Positions 18,588 through 26,638 of a stretch of 43,650 nt of DNA are shown here, piece by piece (position 1 is the stretch's first letter; every line of letters begins with the position of its first letter). The stretch lies in contig NZ_QVMQ01000023.1 of assembly GCF_010501105.1 (NCBI RefSeq), positions 1 through 43,650 on the forward strand, read 5' to 3'. The translations under genes were made by a program, and so were the position numbers. Under the pieces are notes generated by a model, which was not told the origin of the DNA, did not search any database, and saw only the letters and a list, made by a program, of their open reading frames with translations. Source of the DNA: Dysgonomonas sp. 511 (GTDB lineage: Bacteria; Bacteroidota; Bacteroidia; Bacteroidales; Dysgonomonadaceae).

Positions 18588-19142
18588 ATGGAAAATGACC
18601 GGAAAATAGAAAGTGGTTTAGCTGCACTTAACAGATATGCAATGTATTATGGTTTACTGTTGGGTGCGTTTTGGGTATTCAGGTATATATTTCTGATAAT
18701 AGCGGGAGCTGGTGTTTCCGACAGGTTTTTGTTCCTGTATTACCTGATGAATATAGGTACATTCTTGCTTATATATGTATTTTATACCAGGTATCGGTTT
18801 TCGGGACAGGTGGGGCAGCACAAGCTTGTGTATTCTATTTTATTTATGCTGTTGATGTGCTTTTATGCATCTTTTCTCGAAGGAGCTATGATGTATGCAC
18901 ATTATAAGTTTATAGATCCGCCTTATTTTGCCAACATGGTATCCAATGTGCTGAATAGTGTAGAAACCTATGGCAAAACAGGGCTTGTGACCGAAGAACA
19001 ATATCTTCAGATTAAGGATCAACTAATTGCAATATACTCCAGCAAGATCTTTTACATCATTGTCGAATTTCTGAAAAATCTCTTTTTAGGCCTGTTTATG
19101 GGCATTGTTCTCAGCCTGATAATCGCAACCAAAAAGAACTGA
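18588..19142 (+). CDS. DUF4199 family membrane protein
   Basis: This protein of unknown function has 184 residues and four hydrophobic segments: near residues 18-36, 45-62, 74-95 and 158-180. The fourth follows a soluble loop. The pattern NRYAMYYGLLLGAFWVFRYI at the start and an FLEG motif after the third segment match the DUF4199 family, common in Bacteroidota. An upstream in-frame start at 18426 would add 54 residues that lie across a hairpin and the promoter, so 18588 is chosen. The GT2 gene starts 15 bp downstream, so the two are almost certainly co-transcribed. This pair often precedes a dihydroorotase gene in Bacteroidales, which is not the case here. Confidence 0.82.
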   Translation: MENDRKIESGLAALNRYAMYYGLLLGAFWVFRYIFLIIAGAGVSDRFLFLYYLMNIGTFLLIYVFYTRYRFSGQVGQHKLVYSILFMLLMCFYASFLEGAMMYAHYKFIDPPYFANMVSNVLNSVETYGKTGLVTEEQYLQIKDQLIAIYSSKIFYIIVEFLKNLFLGLFMGIVLSLIIATKKN

Positions 19143-19157
19143 CTATATAAAACGAAT

Positions 19158-20105
19158 ATGGATATATCTGTAGTAATACCGTTGCTGAACGAAGAAGAAT
19201 CTCTTTCCGAACTCCATGCCTGGATAAAACGTGTGATGGATGAGAATAGCTATTCGTACGAAATAATCTTTGTCGACGATGGGAGTACAGATCGTTCGTG
19301 GGAGATTATATGCGGTTTGGCAAAATCTTTTCCGGAGGTGAAAGCTGTACGTTTTCGCCGTAATTATGGGAAATCTCCGGCGTTGCATAGTGCGTTTAGC
19401 CGGGTGCAGGGCGATGTTGTGATCACAATGGATGCAGATTTGCAGGATAGTCCCGATGAAATACCCGAACTCTACCGTATGATAAAAGAAGGTGGGTTCG
19501 ACCTGGTATCGGGCTGGAAAAAGAAACGCTACGATCCGCTATCGAAGACTATTCCTACCCGGCTGTTCAATGCTACGGCACGGAAAGTATCGGGGGTGAA
19601 ACTCCATGATTTCAATTGCGGACTGAAATCGTACCGTAAAGACGTAGTAAAGAATATAGAGGTGTACAACGATATGCACCGCTATATACCATACCTTGCT
19701 AAAATAGCAGGATTCAATAGGATAGGGGAGAAGGTGGTACAACACCGGGCGCGTAAATATGGAAAGACGAAATTCGGGTTAAACCGTTTTGTAAATGGCT
19801 ATCTGGATTTGATGACGCTGTGGTTTTTATCAATGTTTGGTCGCAAGCCCATGCATTTTTTCGGACTACTGGGCTCGCTTATGTTCTTCCTCGGACTTGT
19901 AGCTGCTATTATTGTTGGGGCAAATAAGCTATATGCCATCCATCAGGGAATTGCACATCCGCTTGTTACCAATTCCCCATATTTCTATATATCGCTCACA
20001 CTGATGATATTGGGAACCCAGTTATTCCTTGCCGGGTTTGTAGGCGAGCTGGTGTCCCGGACTTCAACGGGAAGGAATGACTATAAGATAGAAGAAGAAA
20101 TATAA
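19158..20105 (+). CDS. GT2 polyprenyl-phosphate glycosyltransferase (DPM1/GtrB-like)
   Basis: This is a membrane glycosyltransferase predicted to move a hexose from a nucleotide sugar to a polyprenyl phosphate on the cytoplasmic face. It has 315 residues. The GT-A domain starts SVVIPLLNEEESL, has VDDGSTDRSW near 39-48 and the metal-binding DAD at 92-94 inside TMDADLQDSPDEIPEL. The HDFNCGLKSYRK segment and KYGKTKFGLNRF are typical of the family. Two C-terminal membrane hairpins (about residues 232-255 and 270-295) anchor it. The sugar donor, mannose or glucose, cannot be told from sequence. A terminator follows directly. Confidence 0.88.
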   Translation: MDISVVIPLLNEEESLSELHAWIKRVMDENSYSYEIIFVDDGSTDRSWEIICGLAKSFPEVKAVRFRRNYGKSPALHSAFSRVQGDVVITMDADLQDSPDEIPELYRMIKEGGFDLVSGWKKKRYDPLSKTIPTRLFNATARKVSGVKLHDFNCGLKSYRKDVVKNIEVYNDMHRYIPYLAKIAGFNRIGEKVVQHRARKYGKTKFGLNRFVNGYLDLMTLWFLSMFGRKPMHFFGLLGSLMFFLGLVAAIIVGANKLYAIHQGIAHPLVTNSPYFYISLTLMILGTQLFLAGFVGELVSRTSTGRNDYKIEEEI

Positions 20106-20115
20106 AGAGAACTGT

Positions 20116-20140
20116 GCCTGTATTATTTGCAGGCTTTTTT
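20116..20140 (+). terminator. Intrinsic terminator after GT2
   Basis: A 7-bp stem with one G-U pair (20116-20122 with 20128-20134) is followed by six T. It lies 10 bases past the GT2 stop codon. Confidence 0.75.
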
Positions 20141-20161
20141 ATCTATAAGTAAAGATCAACG

Positions 20162-20680
20162 ATGAAACTGAAAGAACTTATCGAAACCCGCTATTCGGTC
20201 AGGGCATTTATGTCATTACCGGTAGAGAAAGAAAAAATAGAATATATTCTCGAATGTGCCAGATTGTCGCCATCGGCTTGCAACAAGCAGCCGTGGAAGT
20301 TTTACGTAGTGCAGGATAAAGGGCTGCTGGCAAAGATACACAAGTCGTACGATAGAGATTGGTTTAAGGCAGCACCAACCAATATTATAGTATGCGAAGA
20401 CACCTCCGCGTCGTGGAAGAGAGCAGGTTCGGACGGAAAAGACCACGCAGACATAGATGCCGCTATCGCTGCCGAGCATATATGCCTTTCTACGGCTGAA
20501 ATAGGGCTAGGCACTTGCTGGATATGTAATTTCGATCCTGAAATTTTGTCAGGAGCATTGAATCTACCCGCGCATATCGTTCCTGTAGCTATTTTCCCTA
20601 TTGGCTATATTGATGAGGAAAAGAGTAGGCCGGCAGAAAAATTACGTAAACCGCTATCCGAAATTACCGAATGGATATAG
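20162..20680 (+). CDS. Nitroreductase-family flavoprotein
   Basis: This is a 172-residue FMN-dependent oxidoreductase of the compact nitroreductase family. The N-terminal ETRYSVRAF holds the flavin-phosphate-binding arginines. The SPSACNKQPWKFYVV-type segment near residues 37-50 is the second flavin site. The stretch AIAAEHICLSTAEIGLGTCWI is the conserved helix of the dimer core. The physiological substrate is unknown; members reduce nitroaromatics, quinones or enones. Its stop codon lies inside mntP (10-base overlap), so the two are translated together. No functional link between them is obvious. Confidence 0.9.
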   Translation: MKLKELIETRYSVRAFMSLPVEKEKIEYILECARLSPSACNKQPWKFYVVQDKGLLAKIHKSYDRDWFKAAPTNIIVCEDTSASWKRAGSDGKDHADIDAAIAAEHICLSTAEIGLGTCWICNFDPEILSGALNLPAHIVPVAIFPIGYIDEEKSRPAEKLRKPLSEITEWI

Positions 20681-21252
20681 CCCAAATAATAGTATTGGCA
20701 ATAGGACTGTCGATGGATAGCCTCATAATCGCCCTCGCCAGTGGAATAATCCTTGCCAACCATAAACCGAAGAATGTTCTTCGGATTGCCGGCATGCTGG
20801 CATTTGTGCAGATGAACCTTACTGTGTTTGGTTGGTATGTAGGATCTACATTCGCGCATCACATCAGTTCATTCGATCATTGGATAGCTTTCGGCATCCT
20901 TTTCTTTTTGGGAGCGAAGGTCATTATATCTGCCATCCGCGGAGAAGAATGTGCGCCGTTCAATCCCTTGTGTTTTAAGGTTATGCTGGGTTTGGCTGTA
21001 GCTACCAGTATAGATGCCACAGCCGTTGGCCTGTCGTTGTCGCTAGTAGGAGAGGACATTATCTACCCGGCATTGGTTGTCGGCCTGGTTACTTTTATAA
21101 TATCGTCTCTCGGTGTGATATTCGGCAGCAAGGCAGGGCAGCGTTACAACCTGCGTATAAATGTATTAGGAGGCATTATTCTTATCCTCATAGCTTGCAG
21201 TATCCTTATCGAGCATACAGGTATTGTCAAAGCCGGTATAGCAGCTCTTTGA
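20671..21252 (+). CDS. mntP: Putative manganese efflux pump MntP
   Basis: This is a 193-residue inner-membrane protein with six hydrophobic segments, matching the MntP (YebN) family at 188-195 residues. The two repeated halves each carry an intramembrane aspartate: D16 in GLSMDSLIIALASG and D115 in ATSIDATAVGLSLS. E. coli MntP has functional aspartates at corresponding positions. It is expected to export Mn(II) and protect against manganese excess. No yybP-ykoY-type riboswitch is seen upstream, and none would fit because the start overlaps the nitroreductase gene. Regulation is therefore through the upstream gene. Confidence 0.9.
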   Translation: MDIAQIIVLAIGLSMDSLIIALASGIILANHKPKNVLRIAGMLAFVQMNLTVFGWYVGSTFAHHISSFDHWIAFGILFFLGAKVIISAIRGEECAPFNPLCFKVMLGLAVATSIDATAVGLSLSLVGEDIIYPALVVGLVTFIISSLGVIFGSKAGQRYNLRINVLGGIILILIACSILIEHTGIVKAGIAAL

Positions 21253-21321
21253 AAATTGTTTAGAAATAATGAACGATTGTTAAATATGAGAAAAAACGGG
21301 CTCGAAATTCGTGTTTGGTGT

Positions 21322-21329
21322 TATATTTG
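21322..21329 (+). promoter_or_regulatory. -7 box upstream of the DUF4834 gene
   Basis: TATATTTG fits TAnnTTTG and lies 39 bases upstream of the ATG at 21369. A matching -33 TTTG at proper spacing is not seen. Confidence 0.45.
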
Positions 21330-21368
21330 AAATAGGAATTGCGGTTAGTAACTAATAATTGAGAGCGT

Positions 21369-21623
21369 ATGACATTTCTTTTCTTCATATTATTTTCGGT
21401 ATTTGCCTTCGGTATTATAATGTTGTTATCGATCGTGCGGGGAGTTTCATCCTTCATTTTCGGAAAACAAACGGCATATAATACGTCCTCAGGCAATAAT
21501 GGCAGTAGAAAACAGAATACAAGTAGTAGCTATAGTGATTCTTCTCAATCATCGGAAAAGCCTGCAAAGGTGTTTTCGAAAGAAGAAGGCGAATATGTCT
21601 CTTATGAGGAGATAAAGGAGTGA
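21369..21623 (+). CDS. DUF4834 family small membrane protein
   Basis: This is an 84-residue protein with one N-terminal membrane segment (about residues 3-28) and a low-complexity Ser/Asn/Gly linker (about 35-62). It ends in the charged tail KVFSKEEGEYVSYEEIKE, which is the hallmark of DUF4834. The family is widespread in Bacteroidota and its function is unknown. The gene stands alone between mntP and a bidirectional terminator. Confidence 0.8.
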   Translation: MTFLFFILFSVFAFGIIMLLSIVRGVSSFIFGKQTAYNTSSGNNGSRKQNTSSSYSDSSQSSEKPAKVFSKEEGEYVSYEEIKE

Positions 21624-21660
21624 GGTAATCACTTTTCGAACACTTCACTGCATAAACACA

Positions 21661-21700
21661 AAAAGGTGTCCTTCCTTACTTTTGGGACACCTTTGTTTCT
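21661..21700. terminator. Bidirectional terminator between convergent genes
   Basis: A perfect 10-bp stem (21662-21671 with 21685-21694) is flanked by A residues on the left and T-rich sequence on the right. It can end both the DUF4834 transcript (+) and the SLC13 transcript (-). Confidence 0.8.
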
Positions 21701-21725
21701 TTCCGCATGAGGGCTATCTTCCGGA

Positions 21726-23597
21726 TTAGAACGGGAATAAGAACGGCAATACCAATATCATTATTATACCCATTATCACCTGCAAAGGAAGCCCCACTTT
21801 TATATAATCCATAAAGCTATACCTTCCCGCAGTCATTACCAGGGCATTAGGTGGTGTAGAAAACGGTGAGGCAAAACACATACTTGCAGCCACAGCCACA
21901 GCAAACAAGAACGGGTAAGGACTTACTCCCATCCCTATGGCAGCCTTGAGGGCGATAGGGGTAAACAGTACCGCTGTAGCCGTATTGCTTATAAACATGG
22001 TAAGCAGCGAGGTACAGAAATATATACCGGCCAGCAAAGCGTAAGGAGCCAAAGAGCCGAACCTGTCGCCTCCGAGAAAATCGACCAATCCACCCGAAAT
22101 CAGTGTATCTACTCCCGTATTCTGGAATGCAGTGGCCATAGGCAACATCGCCCCTATAAGCACCACGCTTTCCCAGTTGATACTGCCATAAGCCTCTTCC
22201 ATATTGCGCAGGCAACCGGTAACCACCATCAGCACGGCAGCTATCATAATTGCTATAACAGAAGGCACTATCTCGAATACCATAGCCAAGACCATCAGCA
22301 ACATAATGCCGGCAGCAACCGGAGCCTTCTGGTCGAGTGTCACCTTAGAAGCCTCTTTCAATGGTTGACCCACCAATACGAGGTCGTCCTGTCGGTCGTC
22401 CAGATTAGCCAGGTCTTTCCATGTACCTTGTATCAGGAGGGCATCGCCCGAATGCAGCTTCGTGTCTTTTATGTCGTGCATCTGATATTCTTTCTGCCGT
22501 TGGATACCTAATACGTTGACATTATATTCTTCCCTGAACCTGATTTCGGATATGGTACGGTTTATCAATTTAGAGTTTGGCATAATGAAAACCTCTGCAA
22601 TACCCGACTCCTGAAAATTGGAGAATGATTCTGCTCGGTTTTCTTCCCTGAAGTGTAGCTTGTTCTCTTTGGCAAACCGTTCTACATTTTCCTTCTCGCC
22701 ATGGCAATACAATATGTCGCCTTTCTGGATAACGGACTTAGGGCCTGCTACTTCCTCTATATATTTCTTTCTGAACCGGGAGTTGCCGGTCACCCTTATT
22801 ATCTTACTGATACTGACATCGTAAAAGGTAGCTATTTTGAGTTCGGCCAATGTCTTGTTGAATATCGGCGAGTCTTTATCAGCTTCCACTTTATACGATT
22901 GGTGCGACAGGTTATACTCTTCGGCAAGTTCTTTCAGGGTTTTACCTTTATTCTTTTTGGTTGCTTTCGAATCATCTTTCGATACCAATAATTTGCTTAA
23001 GAAAAACAATACAACAACCCCTACCGACAATGCCACAAAGCCAATCGGAGCAAAAGAGAAGAACGACAAGGCTTCGTACCCCGCTTCTACCAGCGCATTT
23101 TGTATAACAAGGTTGGGCGGTGTACTGATAAGCGTAAACATCCCCATACTACTGGCAAAGGCCAATGGCATTAGGTAGCGTCGCGAACTGATATTGGCAC
23201 TGGCAGCCATACTTACAATAATGGGCATCATAACAGCCACAGTGCCCGTATTACTTACAAATGCACCAATGGAAGCCGTAACGAGCATCACGAGCACAAA
23301 GAGCAGATTCTCATTGCTTCCGGCAGTCTGCAATATTTTACTGCTTATCATCTTGGCAAGCCCCGTACGGAAGATTCCCGCACCTACCACAAACAGGCCT
23401 ATCATCATGATGACTACCGAATTGGAAAACCCGGCTAATGCCTCGGCAGGACTAAGTATCCCGCAAAGGGCAAGAGCCAATAAAGCACATATAGCCACCA
23501 AATCGGATCTGACTTTGCCCCGCATAAAGAAAATGGAAGCAATAACCAGAATGATTAATGTAAGGTTCATAGGTGACAACAAAGTCGATAATTCCAT
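21726..23597 (-). CDS. SLC13/DASS-family permease with two TrkA-C domains
   Basis: This is an inner-membrane anion:cation symporter of 623 residues from the ATG at 23597; a TTG upstream at 23630 is less likely. The two transport halves each carry the SNT motif of the family: SNTGTVAVMMPI near residue 115 and SNTATAVLFTPI near residue 545. Between them is a cytoplasmic insert of about 200 residues with two RCK-C/TrkA-C-type domains (ELKIATFYDVSISKIIRVTG and IRFREEYNVNVLGIQR), usual for the bacterial branch that moves sulfate, dicarboxylates or similar anions. The substrate is not predictable. It is a single-gene minus-strand unit, divergent from pyrH. Confidence 0.88.
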   Translation of the reverse strand: MELSTLLSPMNLTLIILVIASIFFMRGKVRSDLVAICALLALALCGILSPAEALAGFSNSVVIMMIGLFVVGAGIFRTGLAKMISSKILQTAGSNENLLFVLVMLVTASIGAFVSNTGTVAVMMPIIVSMAASANISSRRYLMPLAFASSMGMFTLISTPPNLVIQNALVEAGYEALSFFSFAPIGFVALSVGVVVLFFLSKLLVSKDDSKATKKNKGKTLKELAEEYNLSHQSYKVEADKDSPIFNKTLAELKIATFYDVSISKIIRVTGNSRFRKKYIEEVAGPKSVIQKGDILYCHGEKENVERFAKENKLHFREENRAESFSNFQESGIAEVFIMPNSKLINRTISEIRFREEYNVNVLGIQRQKEYQMHDIKDTKLHSGDALLIQGTWKDLANLDDRQDDLVLVGQPLKEASKVTLDQKAPVAAGIMLLMVLAMVFEIVPSVIAIMIAAVLMVVTGCLRNMEEAYGSINWESVVLIGAMLPMATAFQNTGVDTLISGGLVDFLGGDRFGSLAPYALLAGIYFCTSLLTMFISNTATAVLFTPIALKAAIGMGVSPYPFLFAVAVAASMCFASPFSTPPNALVMTAGRYSFMDYIKVGLPLQVIMGIIMILVLPFLFPF

Positions 23598-23772
23598 GTC
23601 AATAAAGAGTTTTTGTAGTTTATTACTCAATCTTTACAAAGATAAACAAACCTACAGCAGAAAGTGGACAAGATGGCAGTCGATTTATAAATAAGATAAC
23701 ATTCGTTTACATTATTTTACTTTTGAGGAACTGCTTTGGTCAATCGGTGCGGGAAAAGTAATGATGCCCGTC

Positions 23773-23803
23773 TTTCATAATTTCATAAATTATGCTAGAT
23801 TTG
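23773..23803 (+). promoter_or_regulatory. Promoter of pyrH-frr
   Basis: TAGATTTG at 23796-23803 is an exact -7 box, with TTTC at 23773-23776, 19 bases upstream, as a -33 variant. The box overlaps an alternative ATG at 23792, which supports the pyrH start at 23822. Confidence 0.7.
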
Positions 23804-23821
23804 CATATTATAAAAAGAGAT

Positions 23822-24529
23822 ATGGCAAAATATAACAGAATACTCCTCAAGCTTAGTGGAGAATCCCTTATGGGAGACGGGAATAGTATAGATGTAAACC
23901 GCCTGAACGATTATGCTACACAGATAAAAGCTGTAGCCGATATGGGCATACAAATAAGCATCGTAATAGGTGGCGGAAACATATTCCGCGGACTGAGCGG
24001 AGCATCGAAAGGATACGATCGGGTAAAAGGCGACCAGATGGGAATGCTGGCAACTGTGATCAATAGCCTTGCCCTTAGTTCGGCACTCAATGCCGTAGGG
24101 CAAAAATCGCGGGTGCTTACCGCCATCCGTATGGAGCCTATAGGTGAAATATACAGTAAATGGAAAGCAATAGAAGCTATGGAAAACGGTGAAGTCGCCA
24201 TATTGTCGTGCGGTACAGGCAACCCGTTTTTTACCACCGATACAGGCTCATCGCTTCGCGGGATAGAGATAGAAGCCGATGTGATGCTCAAGGGGACGCG
24301 TGTTGACGGTGTTTACACTGCCGATCCGGAGAAAGACCCAACAGCGACCAAGTTCGATACCATATCATACGATGAAGTATATAGCCGCGGGTTGAAGGTG
24401 ATGGATATGACAGCTACTATAATGTGTAAGGAAAACAACCTACCGATAGTGGTATTCGACATGGATACATATGGCAACCTGGAGAAGGTAATGAAAGGTG
24501 AGAATATCGGTACTTATGTGCATGCCTAA
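23822..24529 (+). CDS. pyrH: UMP kinase
   Basis: PyrH phosphorylates UMP to UDP in pyrimidine nucleotide synthesis. It is a cytoplasmic hexamer of the amino-acid-kinase fold, unrelated to eukaryotic UMP kinase. The 235-residue protein begins MAKYNRILLKLSGESL. It has the phosphate-binding VIGGGNIFRG near residues 50-58, DQMGMLATVINSLAL, and the UMP-site GTGNPFFTTDT segment. The C-terminal KGTRVDGVYTADPEKDP is the ATP-binding loop. The upstream ATG at 23792 is rejected because it overlaps the promoter. frr follows after 40 bp, the usual pyrH-frr order in bacteria. Confidence 0.97.
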   Translation: MAKYNRILLKLSGESLMGDGNSIDVNRLNDYATQIKAVADMGIQISIVIGGGNIFRGLSGASKGYDRVKGDQMGMLATVINSLALSSALNAVGQKSRVLTAIRMEPIGEIYSKWKAIEAMENGEVAILSCGTGNPFFTTDTGSSLRGIEIEADVMLKGTRVDGVYTADPEKDPTATKFDTISYDEVYSRGLKVMDMTATIMCKENNLPIVVFDMDTYGNLEKVMKGENIGTYVHA

Positions 24530-24569
24530 AACTTCTGAATAGAAAATTAATAACTAAAAATATATAAAC

Positions 24570-25133
24570 ATGGCAGTAGACCTGAAACAGATCGAACAGA
24601 AAGCGGAACAGAAAATGCAGTCTTCCGTTGAATTTTTAGACGAAACATTGGCGCACATCCGTGCAGGGAAAGCAAATCCCCGTATATTAGACGGTATCAA
24701 ACTCGACTATTACGGCTCGATTACACCCCTTAGCGGAGTAGCTTCTATCAATACGCCCGATGCAAGGACAATCATTGTTCAGCCTTGGGAAAAGCAAATG
24801 TTGAAAGATATCGAGAAGGCTATACTCAATTCGGATGTCGGTATCACTCCCGACAACAATGGCGAGGTTATCCGCCTTACCATCCCTCCTTTGACCGAAG
24901 AAAGGCGTAAGCAACTGGTTAAACAGGCTAAACAGGAAGCCGAAGAAGCCAAAGTAAGTATCCGTAACGCACGCCGCGATGCGATAGATACCATCAAAAA
25001 ATCGGTAAAAGAAGGCGTTGCTGAGGATGTAGCCAAAGATGCCGAAAACGATATGCAAAAACTTCATGACAAGTATATCAAAAAAATAGACGAAGTATTT
25101 GCAATAAAAGAAAAAGAAATATTGACAGTATAA
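24570..25133 (+). CDS. frr: Ribosome recycling factor
   Basis: RRF works with EF-G to split the post-termination ribosome. The 187-residue length is standard (185 in E. coli). Domain I is a long three-helix bundle with signature stretches [12 protein letters not shown] and [29 protein letters not shown]. The beta-rich domain II lies at about residues 30-105. It is co-transcribed with pyrH. Confidence 0.98.
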   Translation: MAVDLKQIEQKAEQKMQSSVEFLDETLAHIRAGKANPRILDGIKLDYYGSITPLSGVASINTPDARTIIVQPWEKQMLKDIEKAILNSDVGITPDNNGEVIRLTIPPLTEERRKQLVKQAKQEAEEAKVSIRNARRDAIDTIKKSVKEGVAEDVAKDAENDMQKLHDKYIKKIDEVFAIKEKEILTV

Positions 25134-25150
25134 CAATTAATTAATATGAT

Positions 25151-25213
25151 AATTAGCAGATTAGCAAATTGTTTAATCATTCGCTAATTTATACATTCGC
25201 TAATCTGCTAATT
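25151..25213. repeat. Inverted repeat just upstream of rsgA
   Basis: AATTAGCAGATTAGC at 25151-25165 pairs perfectly with 25199-25213 across a 33-base spacer. The spacer holds a further imperfect inner pair of the same word (ATTAGCAAAT and ATTCGCTAAT). It ends 5 bases before the rsgA ATG, so folding would bury the ribosome site. Confidence 0.8.
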
Positions 25214-25218
25214 GATAT

Positions 25219-26145
25219 ATGAACGGTCTTGTAATAAAAAACACCGGTAGCTGGTATCTCGTACGTACCAATGACGGGCGCGATATAGAATGTAAGATAA
25301 AAGGGAACTTCCGGCTCAAGGGCATACGGAGCACCAATCCTATCGCGGTTGGCGACAAGGTTGTTATTGTCGAAAACCAGGAAGGAACAGCCCTTATTAC
25401 AGAAATAGAAGACCGGAGGAATTACATTATACGCCGGTCGCCCAACTTGTCGAAACAGTCGCATATACTTGCCGCTAATATCGACTTGTGTTTCCTCATT
25501 GTCACCATAAACCATCCGGTGACATCGACAGTCTTTATCGACCGCTTTTTGGCTGCTGCCGAAGCATACCGCGTACCTGTAAACCTGATATTCAACAAGA
25601 CGGATATATACACCCCCGACGAAACGGAATATATGGATGCCCTTGCCGATATGTACGAATATATAGGTTACCCGTCTATAAAAATATCAGCCCTGCAAAA
25701 CCAAGGGATACATACCCTGCAAGAAAAGATAAAAGGCAAAATAACGCTTTTCTCAGGACATTCGGGAGTAGGCAAGTCGACTCTTATCAATACCCTGATT
25801 CCCGAAGCAAGCCTCAAAACAGGGGCTATTTCCGGTTATCATGGAAAGGGAATGCACACGACAACCTTCTCGGAAATGATAGAACTGCCACAAGGGGGAT
25901 TTATCATCGATACGCCGGGCATCAAAGGTTTTGGGACTGTGGCAATGGAAAAGGAGGAGATCTATCATTACTTCCCCGATATTTTTAAATTCTCAGAAGA
26001 GTGCCGTTTCAACAACTGCCTGCATCTCAACGAGCCGGGATGTGCCGTTATAGAAGCTGTAGAGAAGCATTATATAAGCGAAAGCCGCTACAAATCGTAC
26101 CTTAGCATGATGGAAGAGGAAACAGATGAAAAATACAGAAAATAG
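25219..26145 (+). CDS. rsgA: Ribosome small-subunit-dependent GTPase A
   Basis: RsgA is a circularly permuted GTPase that checks late 30S assembly. The 308-residue protein has an N-terminal OB fold (about 1-70). Its G motifs are in permuted order: NKTD (G4) at 126-129, GHSGVGKS (G1) at 180-187 and DTPG (G3) at 231-234. The C-terminal zinc finger uses C262, C267, H269 and C275. The start codon lies right behind an inverted repeat. The 3' end overlaps the next frame by 20 bases, which points to coupled translation. Confidence 0.96.
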   Translation: MNGLVIKNTGSWYLVRTNDGRDIECKIKGNFRLKGIRSTNPIAVGDKVVIVENQEGTALITEIEDRRNYIIRRSPNLSKQSHILAANIDLCFLIVTINHPVTSTVFIDRFLAAAEAYRVPVNLIFNKTDIYTPDETEYMDALADMYEYIGYPSIKISALQNQGIHTLQEKIKGKITLFSGHSGVGKSTLINTLIPEASLKTGAISGYHGKGMHTTTFSEMIELPQGGFIIDTPGIKGFGTVAMEKEEIYHYFPDIFKFSEECRFNNCLHLNEPGCAVIEAVEKHYISESRYKSYLSMMEEETDEKYRK

Positions 26146-26521
26146 CACAACAACATTTCTCCGGTTTCACAAAGCATCATTCTTTATCTTTTTATTCATA
26201 CTGGGCATAGAAATTCTTATAGCCCTATTTGTAAAAGACAGCATCATACGTCCCTACGGCGGTGATGTGTTGGTGGTAATGCTGATGTATTGCTTTTTCA
26301 AGTCATTTGTTGATATTAAACCACTTTATCTGGCAATAGCCGTCACTGTATTTGCCTACCTGGTAGAAGTAGGTCAATATTTCAATTTGGTGGAGATGCT
26401 CAATCTGCAAGACAACCGGGTGATGAGTACGATAATAGGCTCCTCATTTAGCTGGGGCGATATGCTATGTTATACAATAGGCGGTATCATCTGTTATCTT
26501 ATCGACAGAAAGAGATCATAA
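26126..26521 (+). CDS. DUF2809 family membrane protein
   Basis: This is a 131-residue protein with four hydrophobic segments. The sequences [21 protein letters not shown] and [20 protein letters not shown] are typical of DUF2809, a VanZ-like small membrane family of unknown role. Translation is probably coupled to rsgA through the 20-base overlap. No functional link to ribosome assembly is evident. Confidence 0.82.
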   Translation: MKNTENSTTTFLRFHKASFFIFLFILGIEILIALFVKDSIIRPYGGDVLVVMLMYCFFKSFVDIKPLYLAIAVTVFAYLVEVGQYFNLVEMLNLQDNRVMSTIIGSSFSWGDMLCYTIGGIICYLIDRKRS

Positions 26522-26562
26522 AAAAATAAACCTTGACACTTTTATCAGCGGCACAAGCCAAA

Positions 26563-26595
26563 TTTCAACCTATATAAATTTATTTACTATCTTTG
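26563..26595 (+). promoter_or_regulatory. Promoter of the cardiolipin synthase operon
   Basis: TATCTTTG at 26588-26595 is an exact -7 box, and TTTC at 26563-26566 is a -33 variant 21 bases upstream. It lies 43 bases before the start codon. Confidence 0.65.
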
Positions 26596-26638
26596 AACCT
26601 GTATTGTTTACAGGCGTTTATATCAATAGATAAAAATA

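Noticed and set aside
20620..20680. A manganese riboswitch before mntP
   Set aside because: The mntP start overlaps the nitroreductase gene, leaving no room, and no yybP-ykoY-type pattern was seen.
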